This document shows positions 26,212 through 35,318 of a DNA stretch of 43,107 nucleotides, one piece after another. A program made the translations under genes and the position numbers. The notes beneath the pieces were generated by a model. The model saw nothing but the letters and a program-made list of their open reading frames with translations. It searched no databases and had not been told where the DNA came from. Numbering within the stretch: position 1 is the first letter of the stretch; each line of letters begins with the position of its first letter. Origin of the DNA: Candidatus Mediterraneibacter quadrami (GTDB taxonomy: Bacteria > Bacillota > Clostridia > Lachnospirales > Lachnospiraceae); the NCBI GenBank assembly GCA_019120575.1, contig DWUU01000020.1, forward strand, positions 1 through 43,107, written 5' to 3'.

Positions 26212-27684
26212 TTATATAATGATGCACACCAGTCCGCCGTTGGTATCATTGACGATCTTCTGCATGGAATCCTGAAGCTTCACCTGGCTCTCATCCCCGA
26301 TCATGGCGATTTTACTGCGCATCCCGTCCATAACCAGTTCCTCCACCGTTTTCCCGAATATATTCGTCCCCCAGACGCCCTCCGGCGTCTCGCTTTCTTT
26401 TTTAATATAAGCCGCCAGATCCTGCGCCTGCTGCTCACTTCCCACGATCGGTGCGATCTCCGTCTCGATATTCGCACGAATCATATGGATGGATGGTGCT
26501 TCGGAATGGATCTTGACGCCGAACTTGCTGCCCTGTTTGATAATTTCCGGTTCATCCAGACGGATTTCTTCCTTCGACGGAGTAACGACCCCGTATCCCT
26601 TCATTTTAACGCTTGTGAAAGCATCCTTTATGGCGCTCAGTTCCCGGCGCATGGAGGAAAGTTCTTTGACCATGGCGATCAGCTCATATTCACCCCGGAT
26701 ATCCGCGCCGGTAAGTTCGCTCAGCACTTCATAATAAAAGCGGTTCTCATACCGGATCTGTACCCGGACCTTCCCGGTATCCGCCTCAATCTTTTCCACG
26801 GACATCCCGCTTATATATTCACTGCTGTCTTCCGACGGCGCTCCGGCGGCGCTCCGGATATCGCAGATCCCCTCCATAAATCTCCGGACCTGATCCAGCA
26901 GATCCTTTTTGATCCGGTGATCCCTGGAAAGCATCTCCACCCATTTCGGAATATAGAACTCCACCTCTGTAACCGGAAACTCATAAAGAACCTGCTGCAT
27001 GATCTCATGGATGTCCTCCGGATCCATCTGTTCGCAGTTGACCGGAATGGTCCGGACGCCGTACTTCTGCTCCAGTTCAGCCGCCAGCGCCTTCGCTTCA
27101 TCCGCATACGGCTTTTTACAGTTCAGCAGGATTACAAACGGCTTCCCGATGGCTTTCAGTTCCCGCACGGTCTTTTCTTCCGGCTCTATGTAGCTTTCTC
27201 TCGGGATATCCGTAATGCTGCCGTCCGTGGTAACCACGAACCCGATCGTCGCGTGCTCCCGGATCACCTTCTCCGTTCCGATCTCCGCCGCCCTGGTGAA
27301 TGGAATCTCGTATTCATACCACGGGGTTCTGACCTGCCGTTCCCCGCCGTTCTCCATATGCCCGGACGCCCCCTCGACCATAAATCCCACACAGTCAACC
27401 AGTCGGATTTTTGCCTCCGCATCATCGGAAAGCTTTATCACAGCCGCTTCTTTCGGTACGAATTTAGGCTCTGTCGTCATGATCGTCGTACCGGACGCGG
27501 ACTGGGGCATTTCATCCCTGGTCCGCTCTTTCGCATGACTGTCCGACATGTTCGGAAGCACAAGAAGATCAATAAACCGTTTAATGAATGTGGATTTCCC
27601 GGTCCGTACCGGCCCTACAACGCCAATATAAATCTCCCCGCCCGTGCGCGCCTTGATATCTCTGTATACCTGAAATGAATCCAT
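26212..27684 (-). CDS. spoIVA: Stage IV sporulation protein A (spore coat basement ATPase)
   Basis: SpoIVA is an ATP-hydrolysing protein that polymerises around the forespore to seat the coat. The 490 residues match the family in length and motifs: Walker A GPVRTGKSTFIKRF (about 24-37), DEMPQSASGTTIMTTEP, FVVTTDGSITDIPRE, and a C-terminus with GTNIFGKTVEELVMDGM and VNDTNGGLVCIII. Sporulation in other species expresses it in the mother cell from a sigma-E promoter; a fitting promoter lies 28 bases upstream of the ATG. The Shine-Dalgarno AAGGGGG is one arm of a 15-base inverted repeat. It lies downstream of gpsA and is the best evidence that the organism forms endospores. Confidence 0.97.
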   Translation of the reverse strand: MDSFQVYRDIKARTGGEIYIGVVGPVRTGKSTFIKRFIDLLVLPNMSDSHAKERTRDEMPQSASGTTIMTTEPKFVPKEAAVIKLSDDAEAKIRLVDCVGFMVEGASGHMENGGERQVRTPWYEYEIPFTRAAEIGTEKVIREHATIGFVVTTDGSITDIPRESYIEPEEKTVRELKAIGKPFVILLNCKKPYADEAKALAAELEQKYGVRTIPVNCEQMDPEDIHEIMQQVLYEFPVTEVEFYIPKWVEMLSRDHRIKKDLLDQVRRFMEGICDIRSAAGAPSEDSSEYISGMSVEKIEADTGKVRVQIRYENRFYYEVLSELTGADIRGEYELIAMVKELSSMRRELSAIKDAFTSVKMKGYGVVTPSKEEIRLDEPEIIKQGSKFGVKIHSEAPSIHMIRANIETEIAPIVGSEQQAQDLAAYIKKESETPEGVWGTNIFGKTVEELVMDGMRSKIAMIGDESQVKLQDSMQKIVNDTNGGLVCIII

Positions 27685-27689
27685 AATAA

Positions 27690-27737
27690 TACCCCCTTAT
27701 CCTGCTGATACAATGTATGCCGCAGAATAAGGGGGTA
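27690..27737 (-). promoter_or_regulatory. Inverted repeat that can mask the spoIVA ribosome site
   Basis: On the minus strand TACCCCCTTATTCTG (27737-27723) can pair with CAGGATAAGGGGGTA (27704-27690) over 15 positions, one being G-U, with an 18-base loop. The downstream arm contains the spoIVA Shine-Dalgarno AAGGGGG, seven bases before the ATG. The upstream arm starts 10 bases after the gpsA stop and lies in the sigma-E promoter, so only read-through RNA would contain both arms. On the plus strand the same hairpin is followed by a seven-T run and could stop antisense transcription. Confidence 0.75.
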
Positions 27738-27741
27738 TGAC
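27712..27741 (-). promoter_or_regulatory. Sigma-E type promoter of spoIVA
   Basis: On the minus strand GTCATACC (27741-27734) resembles the sigma-E -35 (GKMATATT) and CATACATT (27719-27712) matches the -10 consensus, with a 14-base spacer. The expected first RNA base is near 27705-27703, giving a leader of about 20 bases. Confidence 0.75.
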
Positions 27742-27746
27742 TTTTT

Positions 27747-28760
27747 TTACTCTTCCCACTCAAGGGCCCGGTTCTCACTGCGGGATTCCCGCATCATCAG
27801 ATCATTTACGGCTTCCGCCGGTGATTTCCCGTCAAAAAGGACTGCATTTACTTCGTCGACGATCGGCATGGACACGCCGTATTTCTCTGCAAGTTTTGCA
27901 GCCGCTTTCGCGGAATACACGCCCTCGACAACCATCTTCACTTCATCCATGGCTTCCTGCATGGACATCCCCTGCCCGATCAGATAGCCGGCTTTCCGGT
28001 TCCGGCTGTGGACGCTGGCGCAGGTTACGATCAGGTCGCCGATCCCGGTCAGGCCGGTAAATGTCTCGATCTTGCCGCCCATCTTCACGCCCAGCCGCGC
28101 GATCTCCGCAATCCCTCTTGTGATCAGGGCCGCCTTCGTATTGTCTCCGTACCCCAGCCCGTCCGCGATGCCTGCTGCCAGGGCGATGACGTTTTTCAGA
28201 GAACCGCCCAGCTCAATGCCGAGGATATCCGGGCTCGTATAAACACGGAACACCGGGCTTATAAACATGGACTGCAGATACTCCGCCGTCTTTCTTGTCT
28301 TCGCTCCGACCACACAGGTGGTGGGCAGTTTCCGCCCCACTTCCTCCGCATGGCTCGGACCGGAAAGAACAGCCACATCCGCCTGCGGGATCTCCTGTTC
28401 AATCTGTTTTGAAAGCGTGAGCAGTGTGGACTCTTCAATTCCTTTGGCCACATCCACAATGATCTGTCCGTCAGACACATACGGGGCCATCTTCTTCGCC
28501 GTGCTCCTTGTAAAGGGAGACGGAACGGCAAGAACAAGGAAATCTTTGTCCGTGATCGTCTGCTCCAGATCTCCGGTGATCACCATACTGTCCGGAAGCT
28601 TCACACCCGGAAGCTTCAGTTCATGCTCCCGCTTCTCACGGAGCATTTTTACCTCATTCTCATCGATGGACCAGACGGTAACCTGATGTCCGTTGTCCGT
28701 AAGGAGAACCGACAGTGCGGTTCCCCAGCTTCCCGCTCCAAGTACGCCTACATTTGCCAT
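27747..28760 (-). CDS. gpsA: Glycerol-3-phosphate dehydrogenase [NAD(P)+]
   Basis: It reduces dihydroxyacetone phosphate to sn-glycerol-3-phosphate for phospholipids. The 337 residues show the N-terminal Rossmann motif GAGSWGTALS (7-16), VAKGIE, LSGPSHAEEV, the catalytic-lysine region GSLKNVIALAAGIADGLGYGDNTKAAL and GLTGIGDLIVTCAS. GGAGAGG precedes the ATG. It follows plsY by 17 bases; the two catalyse successive steps, GpsA making the acceptor that PlsY acylates. The stop codon is followed 10 bases later by the upstream arm of the spoIVA hairpin. Confidence 0.97.
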   Translation of the reverse strand: MANVGVLGAGSWGTALSVLLTDNGHQVTVWSIDENEVKMLREKREHELKLPGVKLPDSMVITGDLEQTITDKDFLVLAVPSPFTRSTAKKMAPYVSDGQIIVDVAKGIEESTLLTLSKQIEQEIPQADVAVLSGPSHAEEVGRKLPTTCVVGAKTRKTAEYLQSMFISPVFRVYTSPDILGIELGGSLKNVIALAAGIADGLGYGDNTKAALITRGIAEIARLGVKMGGKIETFTGLTGIGDLIVTCASVHSRNRKAGYLIGQGMSMQEAMDEVKMVVEGVYSAKAAAKLAEKYGVSMPIVDEVNAVLFDGKSPAEAVNDLMMRESRSENRALEWEE

Positions 28761-28777
28761 GGTTATGCCTCTCCTTT

Positions 28778-29434
28778 TTATTTATTTTTTTTCGAACCGA
28801 ATTTATTTTCCTGTCCCGCCGCCAGACGTTTCAGGTTCTCTTTATGCCTGTACCATGCCAGCGCCGTCATCAGGCCGAGGACGATGTAAAGTTCGATACA
28901 TCCGGACGGCTCCATATCAAACCATCCCCACTGCCCGATCACAATCATCTCGATCAGGAATACCGTATAAGCGGCCAGGGATCCCACGGATATGTAACGT
29001 GTCGCAATCACAGGGACGATAAAGCAGGCAAGTGTTACGGGGATCAGCAGGAGGCTCAGGGGCATATGCCAGAAACTGTTGACCACAACAAGCCCGGCCA
29101 TTACGGCAATCCCTTTTCCTCCTTTAAAATTCATATAAAACGGAAAGTTATGTCCAAGCGTTACACCCGCCCCGGCATACATTGCGAGAAGCGGTCTGGA
29201 ATCACTTCCTTTATAGAGGAAATACACAATAAGAAACGCAATGACACATTTCAGCACATCTCCGGCAAACGTCAGGATTCCGGCTTTCCAGCCCAGCACT
29301 CTCAGGGCGTTGGTGGTTCCTGCATTTCCGCTCCCCTTCTTTCTGATATCCACATGGCTCAGTTCGCCGACGATATACCCGGTCTGCAGAAGGCCGCATA
29401 CATACCCGACAGCCAGACAGATCAATCGTTCCAT
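28778..29434 (-). CDS. plsY: Acyl phosphate:glycerol-3-phosphate acyltransferase
   Basis: An integral membrane enzyme that moves the acyl group from acyl phosphate to glycerol-3-phosphate, the first step of phospholipid assembly. The 218 residues have several hydrophobic helices (first at about 4-22) and the three PlsY motifs: GSGNAGTTNALRVLG (about 35-49), the Gly-rich loop GHNFPFYMNFKGGKGIA, and a late polar motif. AAAGGAG precedes the ATG. Acyl phosphate comes from PlsX, also encoded in this window (40876-41901). The gene lies between der and gpsA. Confidence 0.96.
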   Translation of the reverse strand: MERLICLAVGYVCGLLQTGYIVGELSHVDIRKKGSGNAGTTNALRVLGWKAGILTFAGDVLKCVIAFLIVYFLYKGSDSRPLLAMYAGAGVTLGHNFPFYMNFKGGKGIAVMAGLVVVNSFWHMPLSLLLIPVTLACFIVPVIATRYISVGSLAAYTVFLIEMIVIGQWGWFDMEPSGCIELYIVLGLMTALAWYRHKENLKRLAAGQENKFGSKKNK

Positions 29435-29473
29435 ATTTATCTCTGCTCCTTTACTCTCTTCTATACTGTCCCT

Positions 29474-30802
29474 CTACTGGTCTTTTTCCTTGCGCTCTCT
29501 TATAAAGAACTTCAGGGACGTCCCGCGAAAGCCGAACGCCTCGCGGATCTTGTTTTCCAGATATCTCGTATAGGAAAAATGCATCAGTTCCTTATCATTC
29601 ACAAAGATTACGAATGTCGGCGGCTTGACCGAAACCTGGGTAATGTAGTACAGCTTCAGCCGCTTTCCTTTGTCTGACGGCGGCTGCTGCAGCGCCACCG
29701 CCTCTGTCATAATCTCGTTCAGCACACCGGTCGCCACGCGCAGCGTCTGGTTTTCTATAACCATGTCGATCATGTCGTAAAGCTTTGTAAGACGCTGACC
29801 GGTCAGGGCGGACACATACATAATCTCCGCATAAGGCATATAAGAAAGGACATTGCGGATGTCGCTTTCGTATTCCCGCATGGTCCGGTCGTTTTTCTCA
29901 ATGGCATCCCATTTATTTACAACAATGATCACGCCTTTACCGCGCTCGTGGGCGATTCCCGCGATCTTCGCATCCTGCTCGGTCACGCCTTCCGTCGCAT
30001 CGATAACCATCAGAACGACATCCGCGCGTTCCACCGCCGTTACGGTGCGGATGATGCTGTACCGCTCCAGTTCTTCTTTAATGCGGTTCTTGCGCCGGAG
30101 TCCCGCGGTATCGATAAACACATATTCTTTTCCATTGTGTACGACCGCCGTATCAATGGCATCCCGTGTGGTTCCGGCAATGTCGGAGACGATCACCCGG
30201 TTCTCGCCCAGAAGACGGTTGACAATGGACGACTTTCCGACATTGGGCTTGCCCACAATCGCGATCCGGGGCCGGTCGTCCTCCTCCTGCTCCCCGGTCC
30301 CTTCCGGGAAATGCGCAACCACCGTTTCCAGCATGTCGCCAAGCCCCAGGCGTGACGATGCCGAGACCGGAACCGGATCGCCGATGCCGAGATTATAGAA
30401 CTCGTACACATCCGGCATATATTTGTCAAAATTGTCCACTTTATTCACGACCAGCACGACCGGCTTCCCGGACCGCCGCAGCATATCCGCCACTTTGGAA
30501 TCCGCATCCACAAGGCCCTGGCGTACATCCGTGAGGAAAATGATCACATCCGCCGTCTCGATGGCAATCTGTGCCTGTTCCCGCATCTGGGAAAGGATCA
30601 CATCTTTGCTGTCCGGCTCGATTCCGCCGGTGTCGATCATGGTAAATTCTTTATCAAGCCATGTCACATCCGCATAGATCCTGTCCCGCGTCACCCCCGG
30701 CGTATCTTTCACAATGGAGATCATCTCGCCGGCAAGTGCATTGAACAGGGTGGATTTCCCCACGTTCGGACGTCCGACAATGGCAACTACTGGTTTACTC
30801 AT
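29474..30802 (-). CDS. der: Ribosome biogenesis GTPase Der (EngA)
   Basis: A double GTPase needed for 50S ribosome assembly. The 442 residues have GTPase 1 ([12 protein letters not shown] at 8-19, [12 protein letters not shown]), GTPase 2 ([15 protein letters not shown] near 183, [12 protein letters not shown]) and a C-terminal KH-like domain (about 355-438). The ATG lies one base after the DUF512 stop, so the two are translationally coupled. It is followed by plsY after 39 bases. Confidence 0.97.
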   Translation of the reverse strand: MSKPVVAIVGRPNVGKSTLFNALAGEMISIVKDTPGVTRDRIYADVTWLDKEFTMIDTGGIEPDSKDVILSQMREQAQIAIETADVIIFLTDVRQGLVDADSKVADMLRRSGKPVVLVVNKVDNFDKYMPDVYEFYNLGIGDPVPVSASSRLGLGDMLETVVAHFPEGTGEQEEDDRPRIAIVGKPNVGKSSIVNRLLGENRVIVSDIAGTTRDAIDTAVVHNGKEYVFIDTAGLRRKNRIKEELERYSIIRTVTAVERADVVLMVIDATEGVTEQDAKIAGIAHERGKGVIIVVNKWDAIEKNDRTMREYESDIRNVLSYMPYAEIMYVSALTGQRLTKLYDMIDMVIENQTLRVATGVLNEIMTEAVALQQPPSDKGKRLKLYYITQVSVKPPTFVIFVNDKELMHFSYTRYLENKIREAFGFRGTSLKFFIRERKEKDQ

Positions 30803-30803
30803 T

Positions 30804-32138
30804 CTATATCAGCCTTTCTTTTTTCTCTGAATCAAGGACCGCATCAACAAAGTCCTGTCCGCTTGATTTTACAATAACTGCCGGCACTTGTAAAGCATCT
30901 GCGACCTGCCCGACCGTATAATCGTCAAGAAAAACATCTTCATCCGCCTTAAGCATATTGCACGGAATAAGGAGCCGGTCGCCCAGCTCTTTATCTTTCA
31001 GCTGCGCGATCATATCCTGCGCCGTAACAAGCCCGGAAACCGTGATCCGCTCCCCGAAAAAATCATTGCGGACGGCATAGACGCGAATCTCTGTGGCCGG
31101 ATACTTCTCCTGCAGCTTTTCCGCCATACGCCTGATGTACGGATACGCAAGCTTCCCGGTCGCTATGGACAGGGACCGCTTTTCATGATCTCCTTCCGCC
31201 CTGTCAAAGGCCTCCCGGAATTCATTGAAAAGCAGGCGCAGCATGCCCACGCCGTTCTCCAGTTGGAGATATCCGTCATACCGCTCTTCCTCCGGAATCT
31301 CCTCTCCGGCAAGCAGATACCATTCGTCCCCCGCGTGAATGAAATGCAGGCCGTACCGGTCAAAGATCTCTTTCTGCCAGCGGTGGATCACCGCAAGCAC
31401 CTGCCTGGCGTCTTCTTTTGTAAAAGGCTCCAGCGGACACAGCCCCTCCCGGAATCTGGTCAGGCCCACCGGCACAACGGACACACTTTTAAGGAGCGGC
31501 AGATACCGGGTCAGATCCCGGATGGACCGTTCCAGTTCCTCTCCGTCATTGATCCCTTTGCAGAGAACGATCTGCCCGTTCATCTCGATCCCGCCTTCAA
31601 AGAGCCGGTCCACTTTCCGGAGGGCGTCCCCGGCAAACCGGTTGTTGAGCATCCGGCAGCGGAGCTCCGGGTTGGTCGCCTGAAACGAAATATTGATCGG
31701 CTCCAGCCGGTAGCGGATAATCCGTTCAATATCGTGGTCGCTCATATTGGTAAGCGTCACATAATTTCCTTGAAGAAACGACAGTCTGGAATCGTCATCT
31801 TTAAAATACAGGGTATCCCTCATCCCTTCCGGCATCTGGTCGATGAAGCAGAAAATGCATTTATTTCTGCAGGACCGGTACTCATCCATCAGGCCGGAGT
31901 CAAACTCCAGCCCGATCTGCTCGTCCGCGTCCTTCTCGATCTCCAGTTCCCACTGCTCTCCGTCCGGCTTCTCGATAAGGAGCAGGAGTTCCTCATCCTC
32001 AGAATAAAACTGATAGTCAAATATATCCTCTATTTCCTGTCCGTTGATGGACAGAAGTCTGTCTCCGGCCCCGACGCCCAGTTCATCTGCAATGCTTCCC
32101 GGGACGATCCCCGTTATAATATGTTCATGGTTTTTCAT
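30804..32138 (-). CDS. DUF512 family protein (PDZ-like and radical SAM-type iron-sulfur domains)
   Basis: The 444-residue protein begins with a PDZ-like domain (about 5-75, [26 protein letters not shown]). A cysteine motif CRNKCIFCF (about 90-98) follows, with a Cys-x3-Cys-x2-Cys spacing as in radical SAM enzymes, then a barrel-like region and the DUF512 C-terminus ([29 protein letters not shown]). The reaction is unknown. The start at 32138 was chosen by homology of the PDZ start; the good GGAGAGGAG site lies 13-17 bases upstream and serves a four-codon frame whose TGA overlaps this ATG. It heads the der-plsY-gpsA operon. Confidence 0.88.
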   Translation of the reverse strand: MKNHEHIITGIVPGSIADELGVGAGDRLLSINGQEIEDIFDYQFYSEDEELLLLIEKPDGEQWELEIEKDADEQIGLEFDSGLMDEYRSCRNKCIFCFIDQMPEGMRDTLYFKDDDSRLSFLQGNYVTLTNMSDHDIERIIRYRLEPINISFQATNPELRCRMLNNRFAGDALRKVDRLFEGGIEMNGQIVLCKGINDGEELERSIRDLTRYLPLLKSVSVVPVGLTRFREGLCPLEPFTKEDARQVLAVIHRWQKEIFDRYGLHFIHAGDEWYLLAGEEIPEEERYDGYLQLENGVGMLRLLFNEFREAFDRAEGDHEKRSLSIATGKLAYPYIRRMAEKLQEKYPATEIRVYAVRNDFFGERITVSGLVTAQDMIAQLKDKELGDRLLIPCNMLKADEDVFLDDYTVGQVADALQVPAVIVKSSGQDFVDAVLDSEKKERLI

Positions 32139-32149
32139 AATCCGGTCAT
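32135..32149 (-). other. Four-codon leader frame overlapping the DUF512 start
   Basis: ATG ACC GGA TTA TGA lies five bases after GGAGAGGAG, at better spacing than the true start. Its TGA overlaps the DUF512 ATG (ATGA). Ribosomes could reinitiate on DUF512, or the frame may be chance. Confidence 0.4.
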
Positions 32150-32173
32150 TTACTCCTCTCCTGATTCCTGTCA

Positions 32174-32201
32174 AGTATAACACAATTCTGCACACCGGCA
32201 A
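32174..32201 (-). promoter_or_regulatory. Putative sigma-A promoter of the DUF512-der-plsY-gpsA operon
   Basis: On the minus strand TTGCCG (32201-32196) and TATACT (32179-32174) are 16 bases apart, about 35 bases before the DUF512 start. Confidence 0.5.
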
Positions 32202-32223
32202 AGGTATATTCTTCCGGTTTCAC

Positions 32224-32252
32224 TTGAATTTGACCCCTCAAAATGGTATGAT
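32224..32252 (+). promoter_or_regulatory. Putative sigma-A promoter of prs
   Basis: TTGAAT (32224-32229) and TATGAT (32247-32252) are 17 bases apart. The leader of about 45 bases shows no riboswitch and ends in AGGAGAAAAAA before the ATG. It is divergent from the DUF512 promoter. Confidence 0.5.
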
Positions 32253-32304
32253 GCAAGGGCATAAGATACAATTTTAATCAGAAATTCACTGACAGGAGAA
32301 AAAA

Positions 32305-33489
32305 ATGTCTACAAACATCGAGCTATTAGAACAGACCCTGCCCGTTGCCCCGCTGAAGATCGTAGCGATGGAGAGCTGCCGGGATCTGGGCCGCAAAGTC
32401 AATGACTATATCGTTTCTTTCCGCGAAAACACGATCAATGAAGTGACGGAATCCCCTCTGTATGTCAACTACAAAGCAAATAATTATCTGGTTGACTGCC
32501 AGTGCCCGCGTTTCGGCACCGGCGAGGCCAAGGGCGTCCTTCGGGAAACGATCCGCGGAACCGACCTTTTTATCATGACGGACGTATGCAACTACAGCCT
32601 GACCTACACGGTCAGCGGCCACCTCAATCATATGTCGCCGGACGACCACTATCAGGATCTGAAGCGGATCATCTCCGCGGCAACCGGAAAAGCACGCCGG
32701 ATCAATGTGATCATGCCCTTCCTCTACGAGAGCCGGCAGCACAAACGCACCAAGAGGGAATCCCTGGACTGCGCGCTGGCGCTGGAAGAGCTGACGGCCA
32801 TGGGCGTTTCCAACATCATCACCTTTGACGCCCACGACCCGCGGGTCCAGAACGCCATCCCGTTAAGCGGATTCGACAGCTTCAGCCCTTCCTATCAGTT
32901 TATGAAAGCCATCTTCCGGGCGGTTCCGGATCTGATCCCGGACAAGGATCATCTGATGATCATAAGCCCCGACGAGGGCGCTATGCACAGAGCCGTATAT
33001 CTCTCCAACATTCTCGGGGTGGACATGGGCATGTTCTACAAGCGCCGCGATTATTCCGTGATCATAAACGGCAAGAACCCGATCGTCGCACACGAGTTCC
33101 TCGGGGATGACGTAAACGGCAAGGACGTGATCATCATCGACGATATGATCTCCTCCGGCGGAAGCATGCTGGACGTTGCAAGACAGGTAAAAGAACGCAA
33201 TGCGGGACGGGTATTCGTCTGCACCACATTCGGTCTTTTCACGGACGGGTTTGACAAGTTCGATGAATATTATGAAAAGGGTTATATCAATAAAGTAATC
33301 ACCACGAACCTGACCTATCTCCCGCCGGAACTGTACGACAAACCGTATTTTGTCGCGGCGGATATGAGCAAGTTCCTTGCGCTTATCATTGATTCCCTGA
33401 ATCATGACATAACCATCGGTTCAGTCATGAATCCGACAGACAAGATTCACACACTTCTGGAAAAACGCGCGCAGGGCGAAAAAATCTGA
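32305..33489 (+). CDS. prs: Ribose-phosphate pyrophosphokinase, long divergent form
   Basis: It makes PRPP from ribose-5-phosphate and ATP, for nucleotides, His and Trp. The 394 residues include YESRQHKRTKRESLDCALALEEL, the counterpart of the canonical RQDRK segment, ITFDAHDPRVQNAI, SPDEGAMHRAVYL, and the PRPP loop DVIIIDDMISSGGS (about 274-287). It is some 75 residues longer than common Prs proteins. Extra sequence lies at the N-terminus (about 1-60) and in a C-terminal tail after residue 370. The organism may also carry a standard prs. It is a single-gene unit with a strong terminator. Confidence 0.9.
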   Translation: MSTNIELLEQTLPVAPLKIVAMESCRDLGRKVNDYIVSFRENTINEVTESPLYVNYKANNYLVDCQCPRFGTGEAKGVLRETIRGTDLFIMTDVCNYSLTYTVSGHLNHMSPDDHYQDLKRIISAATGKARRINVIMPFLYESRQHKRTKRESLDCALALEELTAMGVSNIITFDAHDPRVQNAIPLSGFDSFSPSYQFMKAIFRAVPDLIPDKDHLMIISPDEGAMHRAVYLSNILGVDMGMFYKRRDYSVIINGKNPIVAHEFLGDDVNGKDVIIIDDMISSGGSMLDVARQVKERNAGRVFVCTTFGLFTDGFDKFDEYYEKGYINKVITTNLTYLPPELYDKPYFVAADMSKFLALIIDSLNHDITIGSVMNPTDKIHTLLEKRAQGEKI

Positions 33490-33516
33490 TCTGCCGCTGT
33501 TTCAGAACCCGGATAC

Positions 33517-33555
33517 AAAACGGCACCGGAACCTTCGGTTCCCGTGCCGTTTTTT
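33517..33555. terminator. Bidirectional intrinsic terminator between prs and the DUF1653 gene
   Basis: AAAACGGCACCGGAACC, a TTC loop and GGTTCCCGTGCCGTTTTTT form a 14-base stem with one mismatch, flanked by A and T runs. It can end both the plus-strand prs mRNA and the minus-strand DUF1653 mRNA, whose stop is at 33565. Confidence 0.88.
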
Positions 33556-33564
33556 GCATTCCCG

Positions 33565-34056
33565 TCAGTGAGGCGCAGCCTCATATTTCGCTTTTGTCTT
33601 CAGAAACCGGATCAGCGCGTCATACCGTTCCTCCACTGTATCCGAATTATCCGTAAATCCCAGGCTTTCCGCCGCTGCAGTCAGAAAGCGGCTGTCAATC
33701 TGCGCCCGGTGTTTCTGAAGGAAGCGGATCCGCCGTTCATGGTCATCCAGATCAAGGAATTCCAGGATCAGCGACGTTGTATTTCCATGCTTCTTCAAAG
33801 CGGCCGAAGGCGACATCCTGTCATCCCGCCACAGTTCAAAACGGTATTTCTGATCTGCATGTGGATACTTTCCTGCATCAAGCGCGCTCAGAAATGATTC
33901 CATGAAACTGGCGTATACCCGGCGGGTTCCGTCTGTCGTCTCAAAGATTACCATATCTTCGCCCGTTTCCGTACAGACTGCAAGATCCAGGATTCTGTAT
34001 TTCTTTCCTTTAAAATGACGGTAAATATCACCTTTCCGGGGTGTCCTTCTTCCCAT
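33565..34056 (-). CDS. DUF1653 domain protein
   Basis: A 163-residue protein with an N-terminal DUF1653 domain (about 1-60, KGDIYRHFKGKKYRILDLA, CTETGEDMVIFET and a YASFMESFLS end) and a helical C-terminal region of about 100 residues without known domain. DUF1653 is a small SH3-like fold of unknown function. It follows ilvA by 41 bases and ends the minus-strand run. Nothing in the sequence indicates a partner. Confidence 0.85.
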   Translation of the reverse strand: MGRRTPRKGDIYRHFKGKKYRILDLAVCTETGEDMVIFETTDGTRRVYASFMESFLSALDAGKYPHADQKYRFELWRDDRMSPSAALKKHGNTTSLILEFLDLDDHERRIRFLQKHRAQIDSRFLTAAAESLGFTDNSDTVEERYDALIRFLKTKAKYEAAPH

Positions 34057-34097
34057 ATGCTTTTCCCTCCCGCAAATGTGCCGGTCTGTGTATCGAT

Positions 34098-35318
34098 TCA
34101 GTATAACTTGGCGCTGATCAGTTTCGGTCTGAATCCGTTCTTTTCAAGTGCATCCAGGATCCGGTTCTTGTGTTCGGTCCCGAACGCCTCCATCGTGATC
34201 CTCAGTTCCACGGCGGCGTTCCGGTTTGTGCTTACAAACTGATTGTGTTCCAGTTTGATAACATTTCCCTGATTGTCCGCGATGGTCTTCGCCACCTGCA
34301 CCAGCTCGCCCGGCTTGTCCGGCAGAAGCACGGAGACAGAGAAGATCCGGTCGCGCTGGATCAGGCCGTGCTGGACGATGGATGACATAGTAATCACATC
34401 CATGTTGCCGCCGCTTAAGATGCACACGACTTTCTTCCCTTTCAGATCCATCTGTTTCAGGGCCGCCACAGAAAGAAGTCCTGAATTCTCAACGATCATC
34501 TTATGATTCTCTACCATATCCAGGAAAGCGCCGATCAGTTCATCGTCCTCCACAAGAAGCATGTTGTCCACATTTTTCTGAACATAGGGAAAGATCTTGT
34601 CGCCTACGGCCTTTACAGCCGTCCCGTCGGCAATGGTATCCGCACTGTCCAGTTCCACCACTTCTCCCGCGTGAAGGGCCGCCGTCATGCTCGCAGCCTG
34701 CGCCGGTTCAACCCCCACGACTTTGATCTTCGGGTTCAACATCTTGGCCAGCGTAGCTACGCCGGAGATCAGTCCGCCGCCGCCCACCGGCACCAGGATG
34801 TAATCCACCGTCGGAAGTTCCTGCACGATCTCCATGGCGATCGTTCCCTGGCCGGTGGCGACATCCGTATCATTGAACGGATGGACGAATGTATATCCCT
34901 CTTTCTCGGCCAGCTCGCATGCATATGCATAGGAATCGTCATATACATCCCCGTGAAGAATCACTTCTGCTCCCATGCTCTTCGTCCGGTTTACTTTGAT
35001 CAGCGGCGTGACCGTCGGCATAACGATCACAGCCTTACAGCCGAACTTCTGCGCCGCAAACGCCACGCCCTGGGCGTGGTTCCCGGCCGACGCTGTGATC
35101 AGCCCCCTGGACCGTTCTTCCTCGCTCATGGTGCTGATCTTATAGTACGCGCCGCGGATCTTATATGCGCCGGTATGCTGCATGTTCTCCGGTTTCAGAT
35201 AGACCTTTCCTCCGGTCTGGGCGCTTAAATATTCACTCCAGACCAGCTTCGTCGGGTTGGTCACCCGTTTGACCAGCTCACTGGCCTCTTCAAATTTTTC
35301 CAGTGTCATCATATTCAT
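34098..35318 (-). CDS. ilvA: Threonine ammonia-lyase (biodegradative type with ACT domain)
   Basis: A PLP enzyme that turns threonine into 2-oxobutanoate and ammonia, feeding isoleucine synthesis or fermentation. The 406 residues have the PLP lysine Lys53 in AYKIRGAYYK, SAGNHAQGVAFAAQ, the PLP phosphate loop VPVGGGGLISG, and CILSGGNMD. A single C-terminal ACT domain (about 325-400, SVLLPDKPGELVQVAKTIAD) marks a form intermediate between TdcB and the two-ACT IlvA. The start overlaps the ftsY stop by four bases; ATGs two and three codons later are possible. No T-box was seen. Confidence 0.92.
   Translation of the reverse strand: MNMMTLEKFEEASELVKRVTNPTKLVWSEYLSAQTGGKVYLKPENMQHTGAYKIRGAYYKISTMSEEERSRGLITASAGNHAQGVAFAAQKFGCKAVIVMPTVTPLIKVNRTKSMGAEVILHGDVYDDSYAYACELAEKEGYTFVHPFNDTDVATGQGTIAMEIVQELPTVDYILVPVGGGGLISGVATLAKMLNPKIKVVGVEPAQAASMTAALHAGEVVELDSADTIADGTAVKAVGDKIFPYVQKNVDNMLLVEDDELIGAFLDMVENHKMIVENSGLLSVAALKQMDLKGKKVVCILSGGNMDVITMSSIVQHGLIQRDRIFSVSVLLPDKPGELVQVAKTIADNQGNVIKLEHNQFVSTNRNAAVELRITMEAFGTEHKNRILDALEKNGFRPKLISAKLY

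Noticed and set aside
26008..27678. 556-residue plus-strand open frame
   Set aside because: Antisense shadow of spoIVA and of the pnp 5' end.
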